Assembly (NCBI GenBank): GCA_905235425.1
Contig: CAJOKY010000034.1
Span: 1-12,776 of the forward strand
Source of the DNA: an uncultured Selenomonadaceae bacterium
GTDB taxonomy: Bacteria > Bacillota > Negativicutes > Selenomonadales > Selenomonadaceae
DNA length: 12,776 nt
Reading direction: 5' to 3'
Under the pieces are notes generated by a model that was not told the DNA's origin, made no database searches, and saw nothing but the letters and a program-made list of their open reading frames with translations. The translations under genes were made by a program, and so were the position numbers. Positions 1 to 6,821 of this stretch are shown piece after piece (the first letter of the stretch is position 1; each line of letters starts with the position of its first letter).

Positions 1-99
1 TACCATGCCTGAAGGTTTTGAAGCGGCACACGGTTATACCAACGGCAATCCCTTCATGGTCAACTGGTACAAAGAAAATGTTCGTTTTATTGGCGGAAA
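1..99. repeat. Terminal direct repeat, left copy (99 bp)
   Basis: Identical to 12678-12776 over all 99 bases. It lies inside the GH16 coding sequence. It is best read as the assembly overlap of a circular contig, not as biological duplication. 99 is also a k-mer length used by common metagenome assemblers. Confidence 0.95.
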
Positions 100-631
100 T
101 TTGCATTTGATTATTGACCGAGATTCTACTAAAGCCAACAATATTCCTTACTCCGGCGGCGAGTTTCGCAGTATTGGATTTTATGGGTATGGTCGCTATT
201 CCGTCAGAATGAAAACCATGAAAAACGACGGTGTTGTCTGGTCTTTCTTTACTTATACCGGACCGTCCGACAATAATCCTTGGGACGAAATTGATATTGA
301 AATTTTGGGCAAAGACACAACAAAAGTTCAATTCAATTATTTTCGTGACGGTGAGGGAAAGCATGAGTACATGCACGACTTAGGTTTTGATTCGGCTAAG
401 GATTTCCACACCTATTCTTTTGAATGGCACCAAGATAAAATTATTTGGTTCGTCGATGATAAAGCAGTTCACGAAGTCACCTCCTCAATTCCTGTCACGA
501 AAGCCAAAGTCATGATGAATGCATGGGCGGGAATGAATGTTGATGACTGGCTGAAACCTTTCGTCGATAAAAAATTACCGATTCATGACGAATACGAATG
601 GATTTCATTTATTCCATTTGAAAACGAATAG
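1..631 (+). CDS. GH16 endo-beta-1,3-1,4-glucanase (lichenase), 3' part across the circle junction
   Basis: This is the catalytic part of a secreted family 16 glycoside hydrolase that cleaves mixed-linkage beta-1,3-1,4-glucan (lichenan, cereal beta-glucan). The frame has no start of its own: it is open from base 2, and the ATG at 5 is internal codon 48 of the gene that begins at 12541. The whole protein is 255 residues, the usual lichenase size. The GH16 active-site motif WDEIDIEILGKD gives nucleophile E142, D144 and acid/base E146 in full-length numbering (bases about 284-300), followed by the lichenase-typical TTKVQFNYF. The final strand WISF and the TAG stop at 629-631 complete the jelly-roll domain. 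It is the last gene of the EIIC-EIIA-GH1-GH16 operon and is followed by a strong terminator. Lichenase is preferred over laminarinase because of the DEIDIE-x-LGKDTTKVQ context. Confidence 0.95.
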   Translation, partial: TMPEGFEAAHGYTNGNPFMVNWYKENVRFIGGNLHLIIDRDSTKANNIPYSGGEFRSIGFYGYGRYSVRMKTMKNDGVVWSFFTYTGPSDNNPWDEIDIEILGKDTTKVQFNYFRDGEGKHEYMHDLGFDSAKDFHTYSFEWHQDKIIWFVDDKAVHEVTSSIPVTKAKVMMNAWAGMNVDDWLKPFVDKKLPIHDEYEWISFIPFENE

Positions 632-660
632 TTGAAACAGACAAAAAATTTACACTGAGT

Positions 661-702
661 AAAAAAATCTTCGACAGAAAAAAATTTGTCGGAGATTTTT
701 TT
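661..702 (+). terminator. Rho-independent terminator of the beta-glucan operon
   Basis: Arms AAAAAAATCTTCGACA (661-676) and TGTCGGAGATTTTTTT (687-702) pair over 16 positions with one G-U wobble. The loop is 10 nt and the right arm ends in a T run. It starts 30 bp after the GH16 stop codon and closes the operon. Confidence 0.9.
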
Positions 703-717
703 GTTTGATACCGAAGA

Positions 718-830
718 TTCATTTCAAAGTGAAACACGAATTCGACGCTGAACTTTACAAGCAACGCAACCTTGTCGCGCGTTTTTTCCGGTTAAAAAAA
801 GTTTTGGCGGAATTTAAAAAGGCGACCTAA
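718..830 (+). pseudogene. Remnant resembling the C-terminus of an IS5-type transposase
   Basis: Frame +1 from 718 reads KHEFDAELYKQRNLVARFF followed by LKKVLAEFKKAT and a TAA at 828-830. The YKQRNLV.RFF..LK core resembles the segment near the DDE glutamate of IS5-family transposases (Y..RN.VER.F..LK). There is no start codon, no N-terminal domain and I see no flanking terminal inverted repeats. It is a fragment at most, and a chance resemblance is possible. Confidence 0.35.
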
Positions 831-1324
831 CTGCCAAAATTTATTTTTCCGGCAATCATTATTTCGTCGAAGCCGATTTCTCAATAGGGCGCGAGAAAAA
901 ATTAAACCGCGATAATATCAGCGTATCGCCATTGACGAAACTTTTACCGATAAAAAGAGGTTACGCATATGCCAATATTCTCAATAAAAATCGTAATTCA
1001 TTCTACCCTTTCAAAGATGTAACGGACTAATACAAGGGGTTGGACATTTCTACAATTTTCAACCACAATTTGGATGCTGGAAGAAGTTGTACTGTAAGAA
1101 AGGAATTGACATTTTACATGACAAGATAAAAGACAACCTCAAAGAACTTTCAATGATTTCTACCGAACTTACAAATTGGCTCAATGAAGACACCAATTCG
1201 CTCGAAAGAGACACCCCCGAAGAGTTGCGAGAGCATCCGCTTGCAAAACTTCATTGAATCCCTCCACAAATTAAAAAAGTACCCATTAAAATTTGTTCCT
1301 CAAGGCAAAATTTGCTTTATTTAG
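818..1324 (+). pseudogene. Decayed coding remnant of unknown function
   Basis: Three overlapping frames look protein-like but none has a usable start. The first, about 818-1030, contains NHYFVEADFSIGREKKLNRD and ends in TAA. The second runs to TGA at 1255-1257 and contains ILHDKIKDNLKELSMISTEL and DTPEELREHPLAKL. A third picks up at about 1243 with NFIESLHKLKKYPLKFVPQG and ends at TAG 1322-1324. The last two read as one sentence interrupted by a frameshift near 1245. I do not recognise the family. Confidence 0.35.
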
Positions 1325-1362
1325 ATTGAAACGAGATGAAAAAATACCGTGCGTGTCTTTAA

Positions 1363-1656
1363 TCTAAAGATGTCCTAGAACCTAAAAAATCACCTTTAAA
1401 AAATCGTTGCCGAGTTCTGGAACACATTCTTAGTTACAGCGAAATTTCTCCGATGACGCAAATAATTGAAAATGCAAGTCAATATCTACATTTTTATTTG
1501 TAACAGCTTATAAAGGAACTTGAAATTTATCGCATAAGTTCGAAAGAACGCTCGGCAATGCTTAATTTTTCAAGTTACTTTCGGGCAATTACTCGCAAAA
1601 TAGAAAAAAATGTTGTGGGTAGAGGATTGAGGAGTGTTTCTTGTGGAACATTCTAA
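1363..1656 (+). pseudogene. Decayed coding remnant with an in-frame TAA
   Basis: One frame is open for 46 codons, interrupted by TAA at 1501-1503, then open for another 50 codons to TAA at 1654-1656. It reads NRCRVLEHILSYSEISPMTQ, then after the stop QLIKELEIYRISSKERSAML and NFSSYFRAITRKIEK. Residue composition is protein-like and helical on both sides of the stop, so a nonsense-mutated gene is likely. The family is not recognised. Similar text (MEFHIHPNGLQGWMDKFLAD) continues in the same style around 1747-1815 with further stops. Confidence 0.3.
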
Positions 1657-1969
1657 TCCGGAACCGAAATTTTTTCTTGCCTAAAATGCGCCTTTTGTGC
1701 GAAGAAAATAACGACTCAGTTAAACTGGTCTGTCGTCAAAATCGGAATGGAATTTCATATTCACCCGAACGGTCTTCAAGGTTGGATGGATAAATTCTTA
1801 GCCGATTTTCACTAAGAATTTGGGAAGTTCGATGAAAACGTTTTGGCGGAACTGACATTTTAGATTCACATATGACAGTTGAAGAGTTTGAAAGCTATAT
1901 CGAGAATTCGCATACAACCATTTCCAGCTGCATTACAGATTTTCAGAAAAAATTTTTTCAAAATAAATT

Positions 1970-1998
1970 TTGACATTCATAACTATGCGATATATAAT
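1970..1998 (+). promoter_or_regulatory. Consensus sigma-70 promoter for rep
   Basis: A perfect -35 TTGACA (1970-1975), a 17-bp spacer and a perfect -10 TATAAT (1993-1998). Transcription would start near 2005, leaving a leader of about 270 nt before the rep GTG at 2278. This is the best promoter in the window. Confidence 0.8.
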
Positions 1999-2210
1999 CC
2001 CTAAAAACACTCTACATTATTTCAGGCGAATGTCATAAAGAAAAAAGAACCAGGAATGCAAACCCCCACCAACGTTTCCAAGATAAGGTAACCTTGCTCG
2101 TAAATGCTTTATTTCTCGATGTCACATTAAGAATTTTTTGTAGCCCTAGTGTTCTCGTTCACGAAACGTTACAACGGAAACAACAGATAAGAATCTGACA
2201 ACCTAGCAGT

Positions 2211-2250
2211 TACGGCATTCACACAGCTGATACCGTATTTTTATTTATTT
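2211..2250 (+). promoter_or_regulatory. Possible transcription attenuator in the rep leader
   Basis: TACGG (2211-2215) can pair with CCGTA (2233-2237) around a 17-nt loop. A T-rich tract (2238-2250) follows immediately, and the rep ribosome site begins about 15 bp later. A terminator-like hairpin in a long leader just before rep recalls the antisense-controlled attenuators of pT181-type plasmids. The 5-bp stem is weak and I found no convincing antisense promoter. Confidence 0.3.
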
Positions 2251-2277
2251 CAAGATAGAAAGGTAGGTGAGAGCGGC

Positions 2278-4659
2278 GTGAACAATCAAACTTTGCATAA
2301 AGAAATGAACGGAAGCAAGCGTCGCTCTCGCTTGGGTTTAGGCATTGCCTCTTTGCCTAATTCCAGCTCTTTTTCGGGGCAAGGTGATAACCTTGGTATT
2401 ATAGAAATGGTTTGTTCACTTGAGTCTTTAGGAGCTCAGAAACTATCTGGAATTATTAGATGTGGCGCAGATGTTTTGCTTATTGATAGAGTAGCACCGG
2501 CACATCCGGTGCGGAGTCCAAAGGCTCAACCCTTAACCCCGCAATCAGGAAATACTTCCTCCCACGTTTCATCAATTAACAAGGAAATCGTACACTCTTC
2601 ACATACACAGCATTCAGAAGAATGCAGCATTCAGAAGAATGCAACCCCCAGAGGAACGCAGCCCCCGAAGGGAAATCGCAATCAAAAAGATGACAACACC
2701 TTTACTGCAGAAAAAGATTCACTCGTAAAAGAAAACAACACGGTTACGGAAACAACACGGCTGCAGATGAACACCTGCACCGCCCCCCCCTATAACGCAA
2801 CCCCCTACAGCCGCCGCGCCGCGCGCGATATGCTTGAAGAGACCACACGCTCACTACGTGGTATTGCCCCTTCGCCAGCGACAACCCCCCAATCAGTCGT
2901 TTCAAAAGTTGTCGCCCCAAATGAGGGTACCCCGCTGACGTCACCATCGACACCAATCTCCTTACAAAATGTAAAATTCAAAACCCGCGCAGCGGTAATA
3001 ACACCTGACGCGGCGCCCTCCAAATCTGCCGCCATCTCCCTTTCAACTCCGCCGCTTGCGGAACTTAACCGAGAAAATATTAGCGAATATCTAGGAACGG
3101 ACAAGCTAGCCGACGCCAATCGTTGGAAGTTGCTCCGCCGTTCCAAGCAATTATTGGCGATGCGCACAGTGACGCCTGAATTGGCGTCGAGGCTAGAGTT
3201 ACGTCGAGACTGGAATCTGCATCGTAACGTGGAGACACTACTAGATTGTTTTCCGTCACTTAAGCATTCATACAGCTCCTTGAGAGGCAGGAAATTGAAC
3301 GGCGCTGTGTCAATTCTTAGCAATGGGCAGTCGGCTCGTGTTGATGAAATAGCCCGTTCCCACAGCATACGCCTCGACCCTGTCGATTCACCGAAGGAAT
3401 TATACAAATATCGGCAACGCATTCAAAAGGTTATAGCGTGGGCACACGCAAATGAGTTAGTGCCGGTGATGATGACCTTAACGGTATTCCACCGATGGAA
3501 TGCTTTAGCTCCTTTGATAAGAGTTTTGCGAAACGCGTGGTCGGATTTGTTTGCGCGAAGTAAGGCTGGGCAGGCTCGTAAAGAATTTATTGGACTTCGT
3601 GGTTACATTCGTCGAATGGAAGAAACATTCAATGATGGAGATTCCGACTTTGAAGAATCGTTAAACTCTGGTTGGCATCCCCATTACCATATCATCCTGA
3701 TAGTGCCGCGCGAAAAACTACCGACACTATCTGCATATGAGACGGAGCTACGTAAAGTGTGGATGTCCCTTGTCCGTAAGCATTACTTGAAAGAATTTGG
3801 AGAAGATATACCCGCCCACTTCCATCTCCCTTTTGAAAAACACGGCTTATACTTTAGTCGGTACGCATCAGCAGAACACGCCGCGCGTTGTGGAAATCCG
3901 AAAGGAAAGACAGGATGTCTCTTTGAAGTCAAAGACGGACAGTATCTTGCAAAGCTCATGGGAACAGATAACCCTTTGTATGGAGGCGACACCGAGCTTA
4001 CATATTCGGCAAAGTTTAGCAAAACGCCGTTTGATATGTTGAAGAGCAAAGTGACAGCAAACCTTTCTGACTTGTGGTGCGAATATGCAATAGCAACCAA
4101 AAAGATACCGTGCTTTACATACTCCAAAGGCTTGAAAACAGAAGTTGACGCTTATTTTAATTCTTTATCAGTAAATGATGCCGAATCATCTGTTGCTTTA
4201 CCGACGGAAGGACTAGTAATTCGACTTAAACCGGAAGATTATCAATGGCTGTATCGCCACTTCTTGATAGGAGACTTATTAGATAAGGCCGCGCAAGGCT
4301 ACGAAGTAGCCAAAGCTTGGTTGAAAGATTTTTTTGGTATAGACGTCGTGGAAGATGCTCCACCTTCAACTTTGAAAGATTCTTCAGCCATTCAAAGTGG
4401 TGCGGAAGATAAATTGAACGCCACATCCATTTCTGAAGGAATTTCAAATTTTGACGGTGGTTTTAGAAAAAATACCGTCAACAGCACTTTTAATATAAAG
4501 AACGATTTATTGGGAACCAATACTCCATCTGTAGCATCCCTTCTGATTATCTGCCCCAATGTCACTTTATCAGATTCTTTGAACATAAACGATTACCAAA
4601 ATCCCCACATTCCCTCTTTCAACTTTGAACCCCTGTATGAAAACAAAGCGCCGCCATAG
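2278..4659 (+). CDS. rep: Rolling-circle replication initiator (HUH-type Rep, Rep_1-like)
   Basis: Probable plasmid replication initiator that nicks the double-strand origin and starts rolling-circle synthesis. The GTG start is chosen because AGGTGA lies 7 nt upstream. Within 793 residues I see motif I MMTLTVFH (about 398-405), metal-binding HUH motif WHPHYHIIL (His 467, 469, 471), and a candidate catalytic tyrosine Y556 in EVKDGQYLAKLMG. The order matches pUB110/pC194-type Reps. The protein is far longer than the usual 250-400 residues. About 270 N-terminal residues are rich in Ser, Thr, Pro and Asn without recognisable fold, and about 100 C-terminal residues are also low in complexity. Its base composition is more GC-rich than the catabolic genes, suggesting a different origin. 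The exact Rep subfamily is uncertain, as is whether the long N-terminus is translated. Confidence 0.75.
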   Translation: MNNQTLHKEMNGSKRRSRLGLGIASLPNSSSFSGQGDNLGIIEMVCSLESLGAQKLSGIIRCGADVLLIDRVAPAHPVRSPKAQPLTPQSGNTSSHVSSINKEIVHSSHTQHSEECSIQKNATPRGTQPPKGNRNQKDDNTFTAEKDSLVKENNTVTETTRLQMNTCTAPPYNATPYSRRAARDMLEETTRSLRGIAPSPATTPQSVVSKVVAPNEGTPLTSPSTPISLQNVKFKTRAAVITPDAAPSKSAAISLSTPPLAELNRENISEYLGTDKLADANRWKLLRRSKQLLAMRTVTPELASRLELRRDWNLHRNVETLLDCFPSLKHSYSSLRGRKLNGAVSILSNGQSARVDEIARSHSIRLDPVDSPKELYKYRQRIQKVIAWAHANELVPVMMTLTVFHRWNALAPLIRVLRNAWSDLFARSKAGQARKEFIGLRGYIRRMEETFNDGDSDFEESLNSGWHPHYHIILIVPREKLPTLSAYETELRKVWMSLVRKHYLKEFGEDIPAHFHLPFEKHGLYFSRYASAEHAARCGNPKGKTGCLFEVKDGQYLAKLMGTDNPLYGGDTELTYSAKFSKTPFDMLKSKVTANLSDLWCEYAIATKKIPCFTYSKGLKTEVDAYFNSLSVNDAESSVALPTEGLVIRLKPEDYQWLYRHFLIGDLLDKAAQGYEVAKAWLKDFFGIDVVEDAPPSTLKDSSAIQSGAEDKLNATSISEGISNFDGGFRKNTVNSTFNIKNDLLGTNTPSVASLLIICPNVTLSDSLNINDYQNPHIPSFNFEPLYENKAPP
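2494..2512. repeat. Perfect hairpin inside the 5' part of rep
   Basis: GCACCGG, loop CACAT, then CCGGTGC: a 7-bp GC-rich perfect stem. A second small perfect hairpin, AGGAA-ATAC-TTCCT, lies at 2547-2560. Both lie in the part of rep that encodes the low-complexity N-terminus. Confidence 0.6.
2608..2642. repeat. 17-bp tandem duplication forming two adjacent hairpins
   Basis: The unit CAGCATTCAGAAGAATG occurs at 2608-2624 and again at 2625-2641. Each copy holds GCATTC-AGAA-GAATGC (2610-2625 and 2627-2642), a perfect 6-bp stem with a 4-nt loop. Since 17 is not a multiple of three, the two copies are read in different frames (QHSEEC then SIQKNA). This suggests the DNA structure, or lack of protein constraint, matters more than the peptide. 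Confidence 0.7.
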
Positions 4660-5414
4660 CAAAAAGGCTCGTGTTATAACACTTTTTAATATTTGAAAGG
4701 AGGGATTAAATAAGGCAGTAGCGATGTTAGCGTGCAGAGACCCTCTTTTTAAGCTGGATATTTCAATAACGCTTGAAAATAATTTTGGTTTGAAATATCA
4801 AATGGCGGGGATATATCTTGCACATCTGCCTCTGCCATGTTTAAAGCATTGCCGCAAAAGGAATATCCCTTGAATGTCGAGATAAATTTTTGTCTGTGCA
4901 TTTGCCGAGTGGAAGAAAAATCGCATAGTACAATCCAAAAATAATCTGAAGTTCAGGCTTGTTTGCTATACACTTTTTTAAGTGTAAGGCACAATCTGGA
5001 ATTCTATCTACTCAAAGGTCTAAAAATATAACCCTAGAATTTCACCCTCTTTATTTTTGGCAGATATATCCGGTTGAAAAAACTTCAGCATTGTTTTATA
5101 ATATACCTAACTGGCTTTATCCGTTGCAATGAAACATTTGGTTTTCCAATGAATGGGTTTTATGCACGAGATTAGCTCTGCTCTTGTCCTCAGGAATTTT
5201 CCCAATAAACATTGCTTTTTCTGCTGTAACTTACAATATATACATATTTGATGTTGAGCAAGCTGTCCGCAATTGACTTCTTAAAATTTCTCCCGAACTT
5301 CCAAATTAATTACTCCCTTAATTTTGCGAGTATTAAATATTCGGCGGCATTATTTTTCGGGCAATATAAAAAAATATGATATAAATTCAGGAATGATATC
5401 TTTGAGGATTAATT
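4660..5414. other. 755-bp gene-free region downstream of rep with inverted repeats
   Basis: I see no supportable gene. It contains the palindrome GTGTTATAACAC (4671-4682) just after rep, possibly a weak terminator with its following T run. There is a perfect 10-bp inverted repeat GATATTTCAA / TTGAAATATC (4757-4766, 4790-4799) and a GGGATAT / ATATCCC pair (4808-4814, 4863-4869). TACACTT-TTTT-AAGTGTA lies at 4969-4986 and TGTAA-C-TTACA at 5225-5235. A promoter-like pair lies at 5074-5102. A structured segment beside rep could include a single-strand origin, but this is inference. Confidence 0.5.
5074..5102 (+). promoter_or_regulatory. Strong sigma-70-like promoter upstream of the first RpiR gene
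   Basis: TTGAAA (5074-5079), 17-bp spacer, perfect TATAAT (5097-5102). A start near 5109 would give the RpiR gene at 5415 a leader of about 305 nt, or a separate short transcript. A nearer but poorer AT-rich -10 lies around 5378-5392. Confidence 0.5.
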
Positions 5415-6251
5415 ATGTCCAACCTTCTAAAGACCCTTCAAAATAAAGATTTACTCTCTGAATCGGAACTCATCATTTCACAATATCTGCTGGAAAATTA
5501 TCGGGATTTTCAAAATTTATCAACGCGCGAACTTGCTAAAAGAACTTTTTCTAGTTCGGCGGCGGTCATCAGATTTTGTCAAAAGTTAGGCTTTGAAGGT
5601 TACACAGATTTTAAAATCACCTTTTTGACAGAAATGATGAAACACGGCGGCGAAGTTCAAGCGCAAATTATAAATGAACATGACGATATCAATTTGATAA
5701 TGCGCAAAGTCAGAGAAATTAACGTTAACGCCATAAATGAAGCTTACAATATGTTAAATCCTGCTGTTTTATCCAGAACGCTTAAACTTTTAAAAAAAGC
5801 CACGTATATAGATTTTTATGCGATGGACGGATACAGAGATTTTGCAAACAGAATTGCTGACAGCTTTACCCTTGCCAAAAAATATTCAACAATTCATTCT
5901 TCGATACCTTTGCAGTATCTTCAAGCTTACAAGGTTCCGAAAAATCATTTGGGATTTTTTATCAGTCCGATGGGCGAAAACAGATTTTTGATTGATATTG
6001 CAAAATTTCTCAAACGTCAAGACATTCCGACGGTTTTAATAACTGCTGCGCCCGATTCAACGTTGGCGAAAATTGTTGACGAAAAATTTACGGCTCTCAT
6101 CGGAGACAATGTTGAAGATTTGGGACCGCTTGTATTTTCTACTAGCGCAAAATTTATCGCAGATACACTTCTTGCAAGTCTTATAACTCAAACGGACTAT
6201 AAAGGTGCCCGCGATAAAGAAAGTTGGTTAAACAAAAATTTCTATTATTGA
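5415..6251 (+). CDS. RpiR/MurR-family transcriptional regulator 1 (HTH + SIS-like)
   Basis: DNA-binding regulator of the phosphosugar-sensing RpiR family, probably controlling the neighbouring beta-glucoside genes. 278 residues is the usual length. The N-terminal helix-turn-helix (about residues 1-75) shows LSTRELAKRTF, then SSAAVIRFCQKLGFEGY, the family signature. The C-terminal half (about 105-260) has SIS-like alternation (IDFYAMDG, HLGFFISPMGEN, TVLITAA). The usual phosphate loop GxGxS reads as AMDGYRD, and the SxSGxT loop reads as SPMGEN, so the ligand site has diverged. The start is fixed by GAGGA 6 nt upstream of ATG. It is a full-length paralogue of the regulator at 8347 and lies 180 bp before the EIIB gene, with a palindrome between them. 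Activator versus repressor cannot be told. Confidence 0.9.
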   Translation: MSNLLKTLQNKDLLSESELIISQYLLENYRDFQNLSTRELAKRTFSSSAAVIRFCQKLGFEGYTDFKITFLTEMMKHGGEVQAQIINEHDDINLIMRKVREINVNAINEAYNMLNPAVLSRTLKLLKKATYIDFYAMDGYRDFANRIADSFTLAKKYSTIHSSIPLQYLQAYKVPKNHLGFFISPMGENRFLIDIAKFLKRQDIPTVLITAAPDSTLAKIVDEKFTALIGDNVEDLGPLVFSTSAKFIADTLLASLITQTDYKGARDKESWLNKNFYY

Positions 6252-6283
6252 AAGAATTTTTCTCTTGAAACACTTACTCCGCA

Positions 6284-6306
6284 AATGTGTAACACCGTTA
6301 CACATT
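6284..6306. promoter_or_regulatory. Perfect 10-bp-arm palindrome, candidate RpiR operator
   Basis: Arm AATGTGTAAC (6284-6293), spacer ACC, arm GTTACACATT (6297-6306), in the 180-bp gap between RpiR 1 and EIIB. A half-site TGTAAC recurs at 6321-6326. A related imperfect palindrome lies at 9233-9250 before the EIIC operon. It could also act as a hairpin in the RpiR 1 transcript, but the T run comes 9 nt late for a good terminator. Confidence 0.55.
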
Positions 6307-6431
6307 ACCTTTGATTTTTTTGTAACGATATTCCAAAGCCCTGTGAATTTATTGCGTCGAAAAATTTGTTGTGATAAATTAACAGTCGCTAAGGTAAAGT
6401 ACATCTAAGATTTTTAAGGAGGCGTGGTTTT

Positions 6432-6734
6432 ATGAGAAAAATTATTCTGCTGTGTTCGGCAGGAATGTCCACGAGTATGTTGGTAAAGAAAATGCAGGAA
6501 TCTGCAGCAGCTCAAAATTATGAATGTTCGATAGCAGCTTTCCCGATGAGCGAAGCCAAAGAGCGTGCGTCCGACGCAGATGTCATTTTGCTTGGTCCGC
6601 AGGTGCGTTTCAACAAAAATAAAGTTGCCGAACAGTGTCCTGGCATTCCTATTGATGTCGTTGACATGAAACTTTACGGACGCATGGATGGCAAAGGCGT
6701 TATCGCGATGGTAAAAAAGATGCTCGGCGATTAA
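6432..6734 (+). CDS. celA: PTS EIIB component, lactose/cellobiose family
   Basis: Cytoplasmic phosphocarrier that receives phosphate from EIIA and passes it to the incoming beta-glucoside bound by EIIC. It is 100 residues, the full length of a stand-alone EIIB of this family. The phosphorylation loop LLCSAGMSTSMLV places the active cysteine at Cys8. The rest (VILLGPQVRF, DVVDMKLYGRMDG) matches the CelA/ChbB/LicB fold. The start is supported by AAGGAGG 9 nt upstream. Its EIIC and EIIA partners are 2.6 kb further on, beyond the cyclase and RpiR 2, instead of adjacent. A terminator follows directly, so it can be transcribed separately. Family membership is certain. The substrate (cellobiose or short mixed-linkage oligosaccharides) is inferred from the neighbours. 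Confidence 0.95.
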   Translation: MRKIILLCSAGMSTSMLVKKMQESAAAQNYECSIAAFPMSEAKERASDADVILLGPQVRFNKNKVAEQCPGIPIDVVDMKLYGRMDGKGVIAMVKKMLGD

Positions 6735-6763
6735 CAACCATTTTTGAAAGACCTCTCCGCCAA

Positions 6764-6805
6764 TAAAAAAAAACCGCTATTCCTTTTTAAGTAGCGTTTT
6801 TTTTT
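6764..6805 (+). terminator. Rho-independent terminator after EIIB
   Basis: A run of A, then CGCTA (6775-6779), a 12-nt loop, TAGCG (6792-6796) and nine T. The flanking A and T runs can extend the stem. It separates EIIB from the cyclase gene 17 bp later, so part of the transcripts probably ends here. Confidence 0.8.
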
Positions 6806-6821
6806 AGCAGAGGGAAAAATT

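Larger units (their letters stand above)
632..2277. other. 1.6-kb stretch without an intact gene: terminator, decayed coding remnants, rep promoter and leader
   Basis: No convincing full gene is visible on either strand. Apart from the terminator at 661-702 and the rep promoter and leader at 1970-2277, several short frames read like protein but are broken by stops and frame changes (718-830, 818-1030, about 1000-1257 continuing in another frame to 1324, 1363-1656, about 1720-1870). The pattern suggests genes decaying after insertion or recombination, not functional non-coding DNA. Confidence 0.6.

Noticed and set aside
1829..1844. cre-like sequence around TGAAAACGTTTTGG
   Set aside because: It lies in decayed coding sequence, away from any sugar gene promoter, and lacks the final CA of a catabolite-response element.
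2805..3422. 205-codon minus-strand frame opposite rep
   Set aside because: It is long because of codon bias in rep; no ribosome site and no recognisable domain, while the rep frame carries Rep motifs.
3797..4042. 81-codon + strand frame inside rep
   Set aside because: It overlaps the HUH-domain part of rep in another frame, has no ribosome site and reads as low-information shadow sequence.
4724..4873. 49-codon ATG frame (MLACRDPLFKLDISITLENN...) after rep
   Set aside because: The GGAGGG upstream ends 20 bp before the ATG, too far to serve it, and the frame overlaps a perfect inverted repeat; no family recognised.
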